Made by a program: the position numbers and the translations under genes | In this document: positions 52,493-62,092 of the stretch, piece by piece | Numbering within the stretch: position 1 is the stretch's first letter | Layout: each line of letters begins with the position of its first letter | From: Mucilaginibacter inviolabilis | GTDB taxonomy: Bacteria > Bacteroidota > Bacteroidia > Sphingobacteriales > Sphingobacteriaceae | Assembly: GCF_011089895.1 (NCBI RefSeq) | Contig: NZ_JAANAT010000003.1 | Span: 434,001-498,000, forward strand | Length of the DNA stretch: 64,000 bases | Direction of reading: 5' to 3' | The notes under the pieces: generated by a model | Seen by the model: the letters and a program-made list of their open reading frames with translations, nothing else | Database searches by the model: none | Told to the model about the DNA's origin: nothing

Positions 52493-54472
52493 TTAATAGG
52501 CAAGCAGCTTCTCCACTGTTTCATCCAGCCTTGCTTTGGCCAAAAACTGGTCTTCCAGGGCTTTGTTCATGGGGATGGCGGTATCCAGGCTGCCGCAGCG
52601 CATTACGGGGGCATCCAGGTATTTAAAGCAATGCTCGGCTATATGGGCTGCTATTTCCGCACCGAAACCGCTGGTGAGTGTGTCCTCGTGCAATACCAGG
52701 GCTCTGCCGGTTTTCTTTACGCTTGCTTCTACTGCCTCATGATCCCAGGGCAGCAGGCTGCGCAGGTCGATGATCTCGAGTGACAGCTCCGGATGTTTTT
52801 CCGCGTATTCTAATGCCCAGTGTACGCCCAGGCCAAAGGTGATGATGCTGGCCTGTGTGCCTTGTTTTATTATATTGGCTTTGCCTATCTCTATCAGTAC
52901 ATCATTGTCGGGCACATCACCGCTGATGCTGCGATACAGGTATTTATGTTCGAAATAGATTACGGGATTAGGATCGTCAATAGCGGCTAACAGTAAACCT
53001 TTAGCATCGGCCGGGAAAGCGGGATAAACCACTTTGAGTCCGGGTGTTTTGGTGAACCAGGCCTCGTTACTTTGCGAGTGGAAAGGCCCGGCACCAGTAC
53101 CTGCCCCTGTCGGCATACGCACCACTACATCAACAGCCTGTGCCCAGCGATAGTGCGTTTTGGCCAGGTTGTTAATAATCTGGTTAAAGCCGCAGGTCAC
53201 AAAATCGGCAAACTGCATTTCAACAATGGCTTTATATCCATTGAGGGCCAAACCCATGCCCGCTCCTACGATGCCCGATTCGCAAATAGGCGTATTGCGC
53301 ACACGTGGTTTGCCAAACTCTTCTACAAAGCCCTGGGTTATTTTAAAGGCGCCGCCATACTCGGCAATATCCTGCCCCATGATCACCAGGTTAGGGTGTT
53401 TGCGCATAGCCTGACGCAGGCCATCGCTTATGGCATCAATATAGCGTTTATGAGTTGCCGGACTTGTTGCCGGTTGTGTGGCCGGGAACTGGTAAGGCTG
53501 GTACATATCCCGCACTTCGGTTGCTATATCCGGTACAATATCGGCCTCGCTGTATACCTTTTCAAATTCTGTTTCAATAAGGGTAGTGATCTCCTTTTTG
53601 AATACCGGGATCCACTCGGGGCGGATCACGCCTTCGTCCAATAAATATTTTTCAAAATTAGCTACCGGATCTTTACCGGCCCACCATTCAAACAAATTCT
53701 GCGGAACGTATTTGGTTCCCGAGGCTTCCTCGTGCCCGCGCATCCGGAAAGTCATACACTCCAGCAATACAGGTCGCGGGTTTTCGCGGATGCTTTCATT
53801 GATCTCTTGAATAGTATGATAAACTTCCAGTATGTTGTTGCCGTCAATGCGGCGGCCTTCTATTCCATATCCTATAGCCTTATCAACCAGTTTTAAACAA
53901 TTGTACTGTTCATTTACTGGGGTCGAAAGACCGTAGCCGTTGTTCTCGATCAAAAATATAACCGGTAATTTCCAAACCGATGCAATGTTGAGCGCCTCAT
54001 GAAAATCGCCCTCGCTGGTAGCTCCCTCGCCGGTAAATACCAGGGTAGCTCTTTTTCGTTCGGCTAAAACATCGGCCAGGGCAATGCCATCGGCCAGGGC
54101 CAGCTGCGGGCCCAGGTGCGATATCATCCCGATGATCTTATATTCCTGCGTGCCGAAATGGAAGGAGCGGTCGCGCCCTTTGGTGAACCCCGAAGGCTTA
54201 CCCTGCCACTGGGCCATCAGCCGGGAAAGTGGGATATCGCGGGTGGTAAAAACACCCAGGTTGCGGTGCATGGGCAATATATATTCATCACTTTGCATGG
54301 CCAGCGTACTGCCCACGGCAATAGCTTCCTGGCCTATCCCCGAAAACCATTTGCCAATACGGCCCTGGCGTAAAAGGATCAGCATCTTCTCCTCAATGAG
54401 GCGCGGCAGCAACAATTTTTTGTAAAAAAATGTTAAATTTTCGTTATTCAGGTTTTTACGGTCAAAAATCAT
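52493..54472 (-). CDS. Fused alpha-beta E1 component of a 2-oxoacid dehydrogenase
   Basis: 659 residues. The alpha part (1-335) has the thiamine-diphosphate motif from GEG (148-150) to NN (177-178), within VFTGEGATSEGDFHEALN and LIENNGYGLSTP. The beta part (from about 343) has IMGQDIAEYGGAFKITQGF, CESGIVGAGMGLALNGY and PTGAGTGAGPFHSQSNE. Such natural fusions are common in Bacteroidota and act as branched-chain 2-oxoacid or acetoin/pyruvate-type E1. The E2 and E3 genes are not adjacent. Cytoplasmic. Confidence 0.92.
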   Translation of the reverse strand: MIFDRKNLNNENLTFFYKKLLLPRLIEEKMLILLRQGRIGKWFSGIGQEAIAVGSTLAMQSDEYILPMHRNLGVFTTRDIPLSRLMAQWQGKPSGFTKGRDRSFHFGTQEYKIIGMISHLGPQLALADGIALADVLAERKRATLVFTGEGATSEGDFHEALNIASVWKLPVIFLIENNGYGLSTPVNEQYNCLKLVDKAIGYGIEGRRIDGNNILEVYHTIQEINESIRENPRPVLLECMTFRMRGHEEASGTKYVPQNLFEWWAGKDPVANFEKYLLDEGVIRPEWIPVFKKEITTLIETEFEKVYSEADIVPDIATEVRDMYQPYQFPATQPATSPATHKRYIDAISDGLRQAMRKHPNLVIMGQDIAEYGGAFKITQGFVEEFGKPRVRNTPICESGIVGAGMGLALNGYKAIVEMQFADFVTCGFNQIINNLAKTHYRWAQAVDVVVRMPTGAGTGAGPFHSQSNEAWFTKTPGLKVVYPAFPADAKGLLLAAIDDPNPVIYFEHKYLYRSISGDVPDNDVLIEIGKANIIKQGTQASIITFGLGVHWALEYAEKHPELSLEIIDLRSLLPWDHEAVEASVKKTGRALVLHEDTLTSGFGAEIAAHIAEHCFKYLDAPVMRCGSLDTAIPMNKALEDQFLAKARLDETVEKLLAY

Positions 54473-54504
54473 AGTGTAAAACTACTGAAGTTTTTAAAAC
54501 TTTG

Positions 54505-54512
54505 TATGTTTG
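54505..54512 (+). promoter_or_regulatory. -7 box TATGTTTG of the DUF4198 gene
   Basis: Exact TAnnTTTG match 20 bp before the ATG; no clear -33 box. Confidence 0.45.
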
Positions 54513-54531
54513 GTAATCCTATCTAATAACT

Positions 54532-55383
54532 ATGAAACGAAACGGACTTTTACTCCTCGCGCTACTGCTGATCATTGGGTTTGCCGCCAGCTCACAGGAT
54601 TATTTTTTATTGCCCGAAAGCTTTAACATGAAAAAAGGCGATAAGCTGAGCCTGCACCTGTTAAGCGGTAACGAATTTCAAAAAGACGCGGAATACCGGT
54701 ATAAAGACGCCAAGATTTCTAAGTTTATGTTGTATGAAGGATCAAAAAAAACCGATCTGAGCCTGGCGCCAAAAGATACATCGGCCAATGTGCTGAATTA
54801 TAAACTGGAGAACAGCGGAATGGCCCTCATTGAGGTAGTAAAAAGCGAAAGCATCGAATCGGAAAGAAATAAATTTTTAAAATATCTGGATAATGAAGGT
54901 CTGGATAAAATAGCCGAAGACGCCAAGAACAGCAATCAACAATACTTTGTCGAAAAAACAAACCGGTATTTAAAAACGCTGATAGCGGTTGATAAACCCA
55001 ATGGTAAAGATTTTGATAAGCCACTGGGCGAAACCTACGAAATAGTAATACAGCAAAATCCGTATAAAGCCAGTTATGGCGATGATGTAACCGCCAAGAT
55101 ATTATTTAAAGGAAAACCATTAAAAGATGCCGTGGTGATTGTATACACCAGGACTATAAACGGTAATGTGTTCCCACAAAAACTGAGCTCTGATGCGCAG
55201 GGTCAGATCTACTTTAAACTAAGCCGCGAAGGGGTTTACATGATCAGCTCGGTACATGTGGAAACATCAACCGATAAAAATGCCGATTTTGAAAGCTGGG
55301 GAGCCACCTTCACTTTTGCCTTTAAAAATGCCGATAGTGCACCAAATACTTACAAAGAATTTGGCTTTGGCGATAAGCACTAG
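54532..55383 (+). CDS. Exported DUF4198 protein
   Basis: 283 residues. The signal peptide MKRNGLLLLALLLIIGFAAS is cleaved before QDYFLLPESFNMKKGDKLSL, the entry of DUF4198 (PF10670). The C-terminal part has the carrier-like beta-sandwich ETYEIVIQQNPYKASYGDDV, then KPLKDAVVIVYTRT. The family is often linked with nickel or cobalt uptake, but there are no transport genes here, so that role is not supported. Divergent from the E1 gene. Confidence 0.82.
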   Translation: MKRNGLLLLALLLIIGFAASSQDYFLLPESFNMKKGDKLSLHLLSGNEFQKDAEYRYKDAKISKFMLYEGSKKTDLSLAPKDTSANVLNYKLENSGMALIEVVKSESIESERNKFLKYLDNEGLDKIAEDAKNSNQQYFVEKTNRYLKTLIAVDKPNGKDFDKPLGETYEIVIQQNPYKASYGDDVTAKILFKGKPLKDAVVIVYTRTINGNVFPQKLSSDAQGQIYFKLSREGVYMISSVHVETSTDKNADFESWGATFTFAFKNADSAPNTYKEFGFGDKH

Positions 55384-55388
55384 CCAAA

Positions 55389-55550
55389 GCCCCCTAGCCC
55401 CCTAAAGGGGGAACTCTTTAATGGTGGCGATAATAATATCGAATAATGAATATCGAACATCGATTTTTTACTTCAATATTCAATATTAGAAATTCGATGT
55501 TCGATATTTTCCTTTCGCTTGGAGTTCCCCCTTTAGGGGGTTAGGAGGCC
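55389..55550. repeat. Double inverted repeat between convergent genes
   Basis: The outer arms are CCCCCTAAAGGGGGAACTC (55398-55416) and its inverse (55522-55540). The inner arms AATATCGAACATCGA (55449-55463) and TCGATGTTCGATATT (55494-55508) are perfect. The right outer arm overlaps the end of the gene at 55533 and encodes its last codons. Confidence 0.85.
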
Positions 55551-56585
55551 AACATATCCAAACGTAGTGAGTTGTTTGCTGCTACGGTTGGCATCGGTAA
55601 CCAGGAGTGCGCCATCCCGGTAAAGTGCTATACCTTCCCAGTTATTTTTTGGTGCCGGGAATGCCGAGGTTACTTGTTTCCAATGTTTATCCTTCCGGTT
55701 ATTGAGCATCACGATACGGCCATAGCTGGTGCTTTTCTTTTTCAGGTAATCAGGGTTGGCTGTGATATTAGCCTTCAGATCGGGAACAGCTGTTTTTATG
55801 TTTTCTTCCTGGTTTTTAAGCTGATCGTTATTCAGGTAGGCGTCATAATCACCGTTCCAGAAATAATTGATCCCATAAATTTTGTCTTTCTGGGTAGCCG
55901 TCATATCCGTTATCCTGAAATAAAGGAAAGGTACTTTGATAACTTGCGGTTGCCTGGTAAATGAAGTATCAATCAGATAGCCTTTGCCGCCACCGGGCAT
56001 GCCATTGTACTCATAGTAAGCCAGTAGTTTTTTCTCTTTGGGCAGCCAGGTTACGCTTTCAAAACCAGCGTTGTTGATACGCAACGGTCGTTTAAGCGTT
56101 GCAAAATGCAGTGGATCGATAGTGATGGTATTTTGAAGGGTATCCAGGGTGCCGCGCAGTAAGAAACAATAATCGTAAGTATCGTTGGTTTCGATAGATA
56201 AATAGGCCGTGTTATTCACGATGCTTATCGCTTCAAAACCTTCGTAATAAGTTTTTACGGAATCGGGCAGCTGATTTAGATTTTTAACACGAACAGGCCT
56301 GTAGGCTGTTAAGGCGGTGTCCTTACCGTCAATTACACGGCCAATGCTATCGGCCAGCAGGCTGTAAATGAAAAAATCACCATCGAGTTTGGTTTCTTTA
56401 TGACTGCCGTATTGGGGCTCCAGGTATACCCTGCCACCATACATAGCCATACCCGAAAACTCCTCGTTTACACTGCTGATGTTTTTTGGAAGTGGGATGT
56501 TTTTAAAGACACTTTGGCTGTGGGCAATGCCCGAGAAAAACAGGCTGCCGAGAAACAATATGAACGATAAATATTTTTTATACAT
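55533..56585 (-). CDS. Exported beta-propeller-like hypothetical protein
   Basis: 350 residues from the ATG at 56585, which gives the signal MYKKYLSFILFLGSLFFSGI (AHSQ). An in-frame ATG 81 bp upstream would bury the signal and is rejected. The repeated pattern (GMAMYGGRVYLEPQYG, FEAISIVNNTAYLSIETND, FESVTWLPKEKKLLAYYEYN, WEGIALYRDGALLVTDANR) resembles esterase-like/phytase-like propellers. No catalytic residues could be assigned. The last codons (LLTP) lie within a palindromic element. Confidence 0.7.
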   Translation of the reverse strand: MYKKYLSFILFLGSLFFSGIAHSQSVFKNIPLPKNISSVNEEFSGMAMYGGRVYLEPQYGSHKETKLDGDFFIYSLLADSIGRVIDGKDTALTAYRPVRVKNLNQLPDSVKTYYEGFEAISIVNNTAYLSIETNDTYDYCFLLRGTLDTLQNTITIDPLHFATLKRPLRINNAGFESVTWLPKEKKLLAYYEYNGMPGGGKGYLIDTSFTRQPQVIKVPFLYFRITDMTATQKDKIYGINYFWNGDYDAYLNNDQLKNQEENIKTAVPDLKANITANPDYLKKKSTSYGRIVMLNNRKDKHWKQVTSAFPAPKNNWEGIALYRDGALLVTDANRSSKQLTTFGYVGLLTP

Positions 56586-56798
56586 GGGTGTTTTAAATGG
56601 ATGTTTAAAGATAGCCAAATCGTTTAGTTTTAAAAATGCAAAGGCGATGCTAAAAGCCGAAAGCATAAAGCTTAAAGGTTCTTTTTATATAATAATAGCT
56701 TTAGGCTTTCTGCTTTGAGCTTTAGGCTCATAAAAACCTATATATTTACGGCGAGTGACAAAAATTTAACAAATTTTAACATTTAAGCGGGCATTTTT

Positions 56799-56831
56799 TT
56801 TGGCGAAAAAATGTTAGTGTGAGTAAGTTTG
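56799..56831 (+). promoter_or_regulatory. Complete Bacteroidota promoter of the moxR-bat operon
   Basis: TTTG (56799-56802), 21 bp, then TAAGTTTG (56824-56831): both consensus elements at an accepted distance. Transcription would start near 56838, 15 bp before the moxR ATG. Confidence 0.7.
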
Positions 56832-56852
56832 CCTACCGAACAAAAAAGAAGC

Positions 56853-57908
56853 ATGGAAGAATTAAAAAGTAATACCGAAAACGTTTCATCAGGCGCTGTT
56901 ACGGGTAGCGTATCATATTCAACCGATATCAGGGCGCTGAATGAAATGATACAAAGAGAAAGCGCTTTTATCGATATCCTGAGAATGGAATTGGATAAAG
57001 TGATCGTTGGACAAAAATATATGGTGGAGCGGTTACTGATCGGTTTGCTGGCCGACGGGCACATCCTTTTGGAAGGTGTACCGGGATTGGCGAAAACGCT
57101 GGCCATTAACACACTGTCAAAAGCTATCCAGGCCGATTACAGCCGTATCCAGTTTACTCCCGATTTGTTACCCGCCGACTTGCTGGGTACCATGATATAC
57201 AATCAGAAAAAAGAAGAGTTCATTGTGCGTAAAGGCCCGTTGTTCTCCAATTTTATCCTGGCCGATGAGATTAACCGTGCGCCTGCCAAAGTGCAAAGCG
57301 CGCTGTTAGAAGCGATGCAGGAACGCCAGGTAACTATTGGCGATAATACCTTCCCGCTGCCCAATCCCTTCCTGGTACTGGCTACCCAGAACCCGATTGA
57401 GCAGGAAGGAACCTACCCGCTGCCCGAAGCACAGGTTGACCGTTTTATGCTCAAAGTAGTGATCGGCTATCCGGAGAAGGAGGATGAAAAACGAATTATC
57501 CGTGCCAATATATTACCAGGCGGGATGCCAAAGCCAACGGCCGTTATTAAACCCGATGAAATTGTGCGTGCCCGTAAAATTGTAAGAGAAGTGTACATGG
57601 ACGAAAAAATAGAGCAATACATTGTGGATATTGTTTTCGCTACCCGTTACCCTGAGCAGTTTAAACTGGCGCATTATAAAAACCTGATCACCTTTGGTGC
57701 ATCGCCAAGGGCAAGTATCAATCTGGCGCTGGCTGCGAAGGCATATGCGTTCATCAAACACAGGGGTTATGTGATACCTGAGGATGTACGGGCTATTTGC
57801 CATGATGTACTGCGTCACCGTATCGGTTTAAGCTACGAGGCAGAGGCCGAGAACATCACCTCAGAAAATATTATTACAGGGATATTGAATGTGGTAGAAG
57901 TACCTTAA
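56853..57908 (+). CDS. moxR: MoxR-family AAA+ ATPase
   Basis: 351 residues from the ATG at 56853. An in-frame TTG at 56829 falls inside the -7 box and is rejected. Walker A is GVPGLAKT (75-82), Walker B is LADEINRAP (136-144); sensor 1 is in LATQNPIEQEGTYPLPEAQ, and SPRASINLALAAKAYA lies in the lid. MoxR proteins work as chaperone-like ATPases with von Willebrand factor A partners; here all following genes belong to such a system. First gene of the operon. Confidence 0.95.
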   Translation: MEELKSNTENVSSGAVTGSVSYSTDIRALNEMIQRESAFIDILRMELDKVIVGQKYMVERLLIGLLADGHILLEGVPGLAKTLAINTLSKAIQADYSRIQFTPDLLPADLLGTMIYNQKKEEFIVRKGPLFSNFILADEINRAPAKVQSALLEAMQERQVTIGDNTFPLPNPFLVLATQNPIEQEGTYPLPEAQVDRFMLKVVIGYPEKEDEKRIIRANILPGGMPKPTAVIKPDEIVRARKIVREVYMDEKIEQYIVDIVFATRYPEQFKLAHYKNLITFGASPRASINLALAAKAYAFIKHRGYVIPEDVRAICHDVLRHRIGLSYEAEAENITSENIITGILNVVEVP

Positions 57909-57909
57909 G

Positions 57910-58076
57910 AAAAGAATCAAGAGATAAGAATCAAGAGATAAGAACCAGGAGAAAGAATCAAGAAGTAAGAGTCAAGAATCAAGAGATAGAAAACAAAAAA
58001 ACAAGAATGACTACGACAAGAATTTAAGATTTTGTCTTGATTCCTGGCTCTTGATATCTTGATTCCATCTTCCCCC
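57910..58076. repeat. TCAAGA-rich imperfect inverted repeat between moxR and the DUF58 gene
   Basis: Several AATCAAGAGATAAGAA-type units at 57914-57990 face TCTTGATTCCTGGCTCTTG and ATATCTTGATTCC at 58037-58065. They resemble the 30-bp-arm element between batA and batB. Confidence 0.7.
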
Positions 58077-58083
58077 AAACACT

Positions 58084-58965
58084 ATGGCTAAGGATACCAA
58101 AGAACTGCTGAAAAAAGTAAGGAAGATCGAGATCAAGACCCGGGGCTTAAGTAATCACTTATTCTCGGGCGAGTATCATTCGGCTTTTAAAGGCCGTGGT
58201 ATGGCTTTTAGCGAAGTGCGCGAATACCAGCTGGGCGATGAGATCCGCACCATCGACTGGAACGTGACCGCGCGTTTTAACCATCCTTACGTGAAAGTTT
58301 TTGACGAGGAACGCGAGCTTACCTTTATGCTGCTGGTTGATGTGAGCGGGTCCGAAAACTTTGGAACGCAAAATCAGCAAAAGCAGGATATCGCAACCGA
58401 GCTTTGCGCCGTGCTGGCATTTTCGGCCATACAGAATAATGATAAAGTGGGCGTGTTGTTTTTTAGCGATAAGATCGAAAAATTTATTCCTCCCAAAAAA
58501 GGCCGCAGCCATATCCTGATGATCATCCGCGAGTTGATCGACTTTAAGCCCGAAAGCAAAGGAACCAACGTTGCCGAGGCGCTCAAATTCTTTACCCGTG
58601 CTATCAAAAAAAGATGTACTGCTTTTATCATCTCCGATTTTATAAGCCCGGCTTTTGATGATGAGTTGAAGATCGCCAATAAAAAGCACGACCTGATTGC
58701 CCTGCGACTTTATGATAAGCACGAAGAAGAGTTCCCGAATCTGGGCCTTATCCCGATGAAGGACGAAGAAACCGGCGAACTGCTTTGGGTGAATACCTCT
58801 GATGAGGCTGTACGCACCGCTTTTAAAGCCGAAGGATTAAGAAGGAACGGACAGCTGAAGGAAACTTTCAATCGCTCTGGTGTTGATTTTACCAGTATTG
58901 GCACCCATGAATCATACGTGAAACCATTAATGACATTATTTAAAAAGCGGGAAGGCAAAAGATGA
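58084..58965 (+). CDS. DUF58 protein of the Bat/MoxR system
   Basis: 293 residues, no signal. The DUF58 signature FSEVREYQLGDEIRTIDWNV is followed by a VWA-like fold with the MIDAS motif Asp86-x-Ser88-x-Ser90 (LLVDVSGSEN). Cytoplasmic. With MoxR it probably forms the chaperone-type part of the system. Its last 4 bp overlap the next gene. Confidence 0.93.
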   Translation: MAKDTKELLKKVRKIEIKTRGLSNHLFSGEYHSAFKGRGMAFSEVREYQLGDEIRTIDWNVTARFNHPYVKVFDEERELTFMLLVDVSGSENFGTQNQQKQDIATELCAVLAFSAIQNNDKVGVLFFSDKIEKFIPPKKGRSHILMIIRELIDFKPESKGTNVAEALKFFTRAIKKRCTAFIISDFISPAFDDELKIANKKHDLIALRLYDKHEEEFPNLGLIPMKDEETGELLWVNTSDEAVRTAFKAEGLRRNGQLKETFNRSGVDFTSIGTHESYVKPLMTLFKKREGKR

Positions 58966-59936
58966 TAAAGTGCTTTATAAAAAACCTGCTATTGTTAACC
59001 ATACTGCTTACCGGTTTTGCTTACCAGAGTAGTGCCCAAAATGTAGAGGTTGGAGCCCAGCTTGACCGTAAGGCTATCAAAATAGGTGAGCAAACGCAGC
59101 TGCATATCACTGCCCGCATGCGTGTGAAGGATCAGGTTGATTTTCCGGTGCTGGCAGACAGTATTGCCAATAAAATTTTGATTGTAAGTGGCAAAGCCGA
59201 TACTGTAGTTGATAAAAACAATGCCAGTATGGAAACTATAGGCCATCACTATACCATTACCGCATTTGACAGCGGCGAGTATGTGATCCCATCATACGCA
59301 TTCCATACCGCAAGTGGTGAAATTAAAACCGGGCCGTTAAAGCTGATAGTAGCCACTGTTGCCGTGGATACCACCAAAGCCGCTTATGATATTAAGCAGC
59401 CGCTGATTGTTCAGTATACTTTTTTAGACTGGCTAATGGATCACCTGACACTGGTAATCATTATAGAAGCGGTTATATTGATCGGTGGGATACTTTTTGT
59501 GATTTATTACGTTCGGAAAAAGAATAAGAAAGAGGTAGTGGTTGAAGAGCTCAAACCTTTGGTGCCAATACATGTAGTGGCACTGCAAAAACTTACCGAA
59601 CTGCGCAACAGAAAGTTATGGCAGCAGGAGCAGACAAAACAATATCATACCGAGCTTACTGATATTATGCGCGATTACCTGGAAAATCGTTATGTGATCA
59701 AAGCGCATGAGCAAACCTCCGATGAGATATTTGCCAGCCTGCGGTACATGGATATTACTGACGAGAACCGCAACGCGCTGCGCCAGGTATTGATACTGGC
59801 CGATTTGGTGAAATTTGCAAAAGAGAAACCATTGCCGCAGGATAATGAACAAAGCATGGATAATGCCGTTGCCTTTGTAAACAGAACGCAGCAAGCCATT
59901 CAACCACCCATTGTAAAGCAAGAGGATAATAAATGA
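58962..59936 (+). CDS. BatD-like exported membrane protein
   Basis: 324 residues. The signal peptide ends SSAQ. A periplasmic beta domain (30-140) starts VEVGAQLDRKAIKIGEQTQL, like one BatD beta unit. A single membrane helix (LTLVIIIEAVILIGGILFVI, about 166-186) precedes a cytoplasmic helical tail with RDYLENRYVIKAHEQTSDEI. Placed between the DUF58 gene and batA with 4-bp overlaps on both sides, so it is part of the same complex. Topology resembles DUF4381-type partners of Bat operons. Confidence 0.8.
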   Translation: MIKCFIKNLLLLTILLTGFAYQSSAQNVEVGAQLDRKAIKIGEQTQLHITARMRVKDQVDFPVLADSIANKILIVSGKADTVVDKNNASMETIGHHYTITAFDSGEYVIPSYAFHTASGEIKTGPLKLIVATVAVDTTKAAYDIKQPLIVQYTFLDWLMDHLTLVIIIEAVILIGGILFVIYYVRKKNKKEVVVEELKPLVPIHVVALQKLTELRNRKLWQQEQTKQYHTELTDIMRDYLENRYVIKAHEQTSDEIFASLRYMDITDENRNALRQVLILADLVKFAKEKPLPQDNEQSMDNAVAFVNRTQQAIQPPIVKQEDNK

Positions 59937-60934
59937 GCTGGTTTAAAGGAATAGAATTTGCCCATCCGGGATTTTTCTGGTTGTTTATCATCATCCCATT
60001 AATGGTGGCCTGGTATGTTTGGAAACAGCGCCAGTTACAAGGTACGTTGGGCGTACCTACTTTAAAGAGTTTTGCCTTTAAAAAAAGCTATACGGCCCGT
60101 TTCAGGCACGTGGGGATTGGATTACGATCATTAGCTGTTGCCGCCTTAATTGTGGCACTGGCCAGGCCGCAGTCGTCATTAAGCTGGCAGGATAGTACTA
60201 CGGAGGGTATCGATATTATGATTGCCTCAGATATTTCGGGCAGTATGCTGGCTGAGGATTTTAAACCAAACCGCCTGGAGGCAGGTAAAAATATTGCTAT
60301 TGACTTTATCAAAAATCGCCCTAATGATCGTATCGGCCTGGTGATCTTCAGCGGTGAAAGTTTTACGCAATGCCCGCTCACCATAGATCATGATGTACTG
60401 ATCAACGTATTCTCGGATATTAAGAACGGGATGATTGACGACGGAACAGCTATAGGTATGGGCCTGGCAACGGCAGTAAACCGGTTAAGAACCAGTACTG
60501 CCAAAAGCAAGGTGATCATTTTGCTAACCGATGGTTCAAATAACTCTGGCTCCATACCGCCTATTACCGCTGCCGAAATAGCCAAACAGTTTGGTGTAAG
60601 GGTTTATACGGTAGGTTTGGGAACCAATGGTTATGCGCCTTATCCGGTGCCTACACCCATGGGAGTACAATACCAGCGCATGAAGGTGGATATAGACGAA
60701 GGTACGCTATCAAAAATAGCCAATATTACCGGGGGCAAGTATTTCAGGGCCACCAATAACGAAACGCTGAGACAGATATATACACAGATTGATAAGCTGG
60801 AGAAGGCTAAGATAGATGTAACCCAGTATCGCAGAAAAACAGAAATGTTTATGCCCTGGGCCATCATCGCACTGGCATTATTGTCGCTTGAGTTTTTATT
60901 AAAGAACACGCTGTTCAAAGGAGCTTTAACATGA
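59933..60934 (+). CDS. batA: VWA-domain membrane protein BatA
   Basis: 333 residues. The N-terminal membrane region (about 17-30 and 60-80, with FRHVGIGLRSLAVAALIVAL) precedes the VWA domain. Its MIDAS Asp100-x-Ser102-x-Ser104 lies in ASDISGSMLAEDF; TDGSNNSGSIPP follows. A final helix is near the C-terminus (WAIIALALLSLEFLL). BatA and BatB are thought to form the metal-dependent adhesion part of the aerotolerance complex at the inner membrane. Overlaps the previous gene by 4 bp. Confidence 0.93.
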   Translation: MSWFKGIEFAHPGFFWLFIIIPLMVAWYVWKQRQLQGTLGVPTLKSFAFKKSYTARFRHVGIGLRSLAVAALIVALARPQSSLSWQDSTTEGIDIMIASDISGSMLAEDFKPNRLEAGKNIAIDFIKNRPNDRIGLVIFSGESFTQCPLTIDHDVLINVFSDIKNGMIDDGTAIGMGLATAVNRLRTSTAKSKVIILLTDGSNNSGSIPPITAAEIAKQFGVRVYTVGLGTNGYAPYPVPTPMGVQYQRMKVDIDEGTLSKIANITGGKYFRATNNETLRQIYTQIDKLEKAKIDVTQYRRKTEMFMPWAIIALALLSLEFLLKNTLFKGALT

Positions 60935-60940
60935 TTTTCA

Positions 60941-61036
60941 GTATCAAGTAGTTAGTATCAAGTATCAAGATGCCTGGCCTCCTTGATATTGCTAAAGGAA
61001 AGAAGGTCTTGATACTTGATACTAACTACTTGATAC
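60941..61036. repeat. Palindromic element with perfect 30-bp arms between batA and batB
   Basis: 60941-60970 (GTATCAAGTAGTTAGTATCA...) is perfectly inverted at 61007-61036, with a 36-bp centre. It fills nearly the whole spacer of an otherwise overlapping operon. Confidence 0.92.
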
Positions 61037-61051
61037 CAAATAATAAAAAAG

Positions 61052-62092
61052 ATGCTACGTTTTGCACATACAGATATTTTATGGGGACTGCTGGTTATTC
61101 CGGTATTTATCCTGCTGTTTATTTTCGTAAGCCGCTGGAAAAGGAAAGCCATTGCCTCATTGGGCGATAAAAATGTGGTACGCCTCATGATGCCGCAGGT
61201 TTCGTTTTCAAGGCCATGGCTTAAATTCATATTTTTTGTGGTGGCCTACGCTTTTGTGATCATCGGTATGGCTGATCCGCAGCTAGGGTCAAAAACCGAA
61301 GAAGTAAAACGTAAAGGTGCCGATTTGATGATACTACTCGACGTATCCAACAGTATGCTGGCGCATGATCTGGCGCCAAGCCGACTGGAAAATGCTAAAA
61401 GGGCTATTTCGCAACTGGTAGACAGGATGCATGATGACCGTATCGGTCTGATTGTTTTTGCAGGTGAAGCCTACGTGCAATTGCCTATGACTACCGATTA
61501 CTCGGCGGCCAAACTGTTTTTAAATACCGTTAATACGGGCATGGTTCCCACGCAGGGAACGGCAATTGGTGCGGCTATTGAGCTGGGTGTAAAGTCACTT
61601 GATTTTAAGAATGGAACAGGCAAAGCCATGATCCTGATAACCGATGCCGAAAATCATGAAGATAACGCTATGGAAGCCGCATCTGCAGCCAAAAGCAAAG
61701 GTGTAATGGTGAATGTTATAGGAGTGGGTTCGGCAGATGGAGCGCCTATTCCGCTTAACCCCAATGAGCCTAACAGCCCCTTTCGTACCGATGAAAGCGG
61801 GAATAAGATTATTACCAAGCTGAATGAACAAATGGGTAAGGATATAGCTGCTGCCGGTGGTGGCATTTATGTAAGGGCCAACAACTCTAACAGCGGTTTG
61901 AGTATTGTGATGGATCAGGTAGCTAAAGTTCAGCGCAAAGAGTATGATAACAAATCATTCAAGGATTTTGAAGACCGCTTTCAATTTTTCCTGGCTATAG
62001 CGTTGGGCCTGTTGGTGGCGGAGTTTTTTATATCTAACCGTAAAAACATGCGGTTAAGCGGGTTGAAATTATTTGAAGTAAAAAAGTCATGA
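61052..62092 (+). CDS. batB: VWA-domain membrane protein BatB
   Basis: 346 residues, laid out like BatA. Membrane helices lie near 10-26 and 58-75. The VWA MIDAS is Asp97-x-Ser99-x-Ser101 in LLDVSNSMLAHDLAPSRL; QLPMTTDYSAAKLFL and ITDAENHEDNA follow, with a C-terminal helix FFLAIALGLLVAEFFI. Overlaps batC by 4 bp. Confidence 0.93.
   Translation: MLRFAHTDILWGLLVIPVFILLFIFVSRWKRKAIASLGDKNVVRLMMPQVSFSRPWLKFIFFVVAYAFVIIGMADPQLGSKTEEVKRKGADLMILLDVSNSMLAHDLAPSRLENAKRAISQLVDRMHDDRIGLIVFAGEAYVQLPMTTDYSAAKLFLNTVNTGMVPTQGTAIGAAIELGVKSLDFKNGTGKAMILITDAENHEDNAMEAASAAKSKGVMVNVIGVGSADGAPIPLNPNEPNSPFRTDESGNKIITKLNEQMGKDIAAAGGGIYVRANNSNSGLSIVMDQVAKVQRKEYDNKSFKDFEDRFQFFLAIALGLLVAEFFISNRKNMRLSGLKLFEVKKS

Noticed and set aside
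57914..58000. Short repeated TCAAGA units, considered as a CRISPR or tandem array
   Set aside because: Units are irregular in length and spacing and pair with an inverted partner at 58037-58065; it is a palindromic spacer element.
58159..58722. 187-codon minus-strand frame
   Set aside because: Antisense to the DUF58 gene, whose motifs and operon overlaps are clear.
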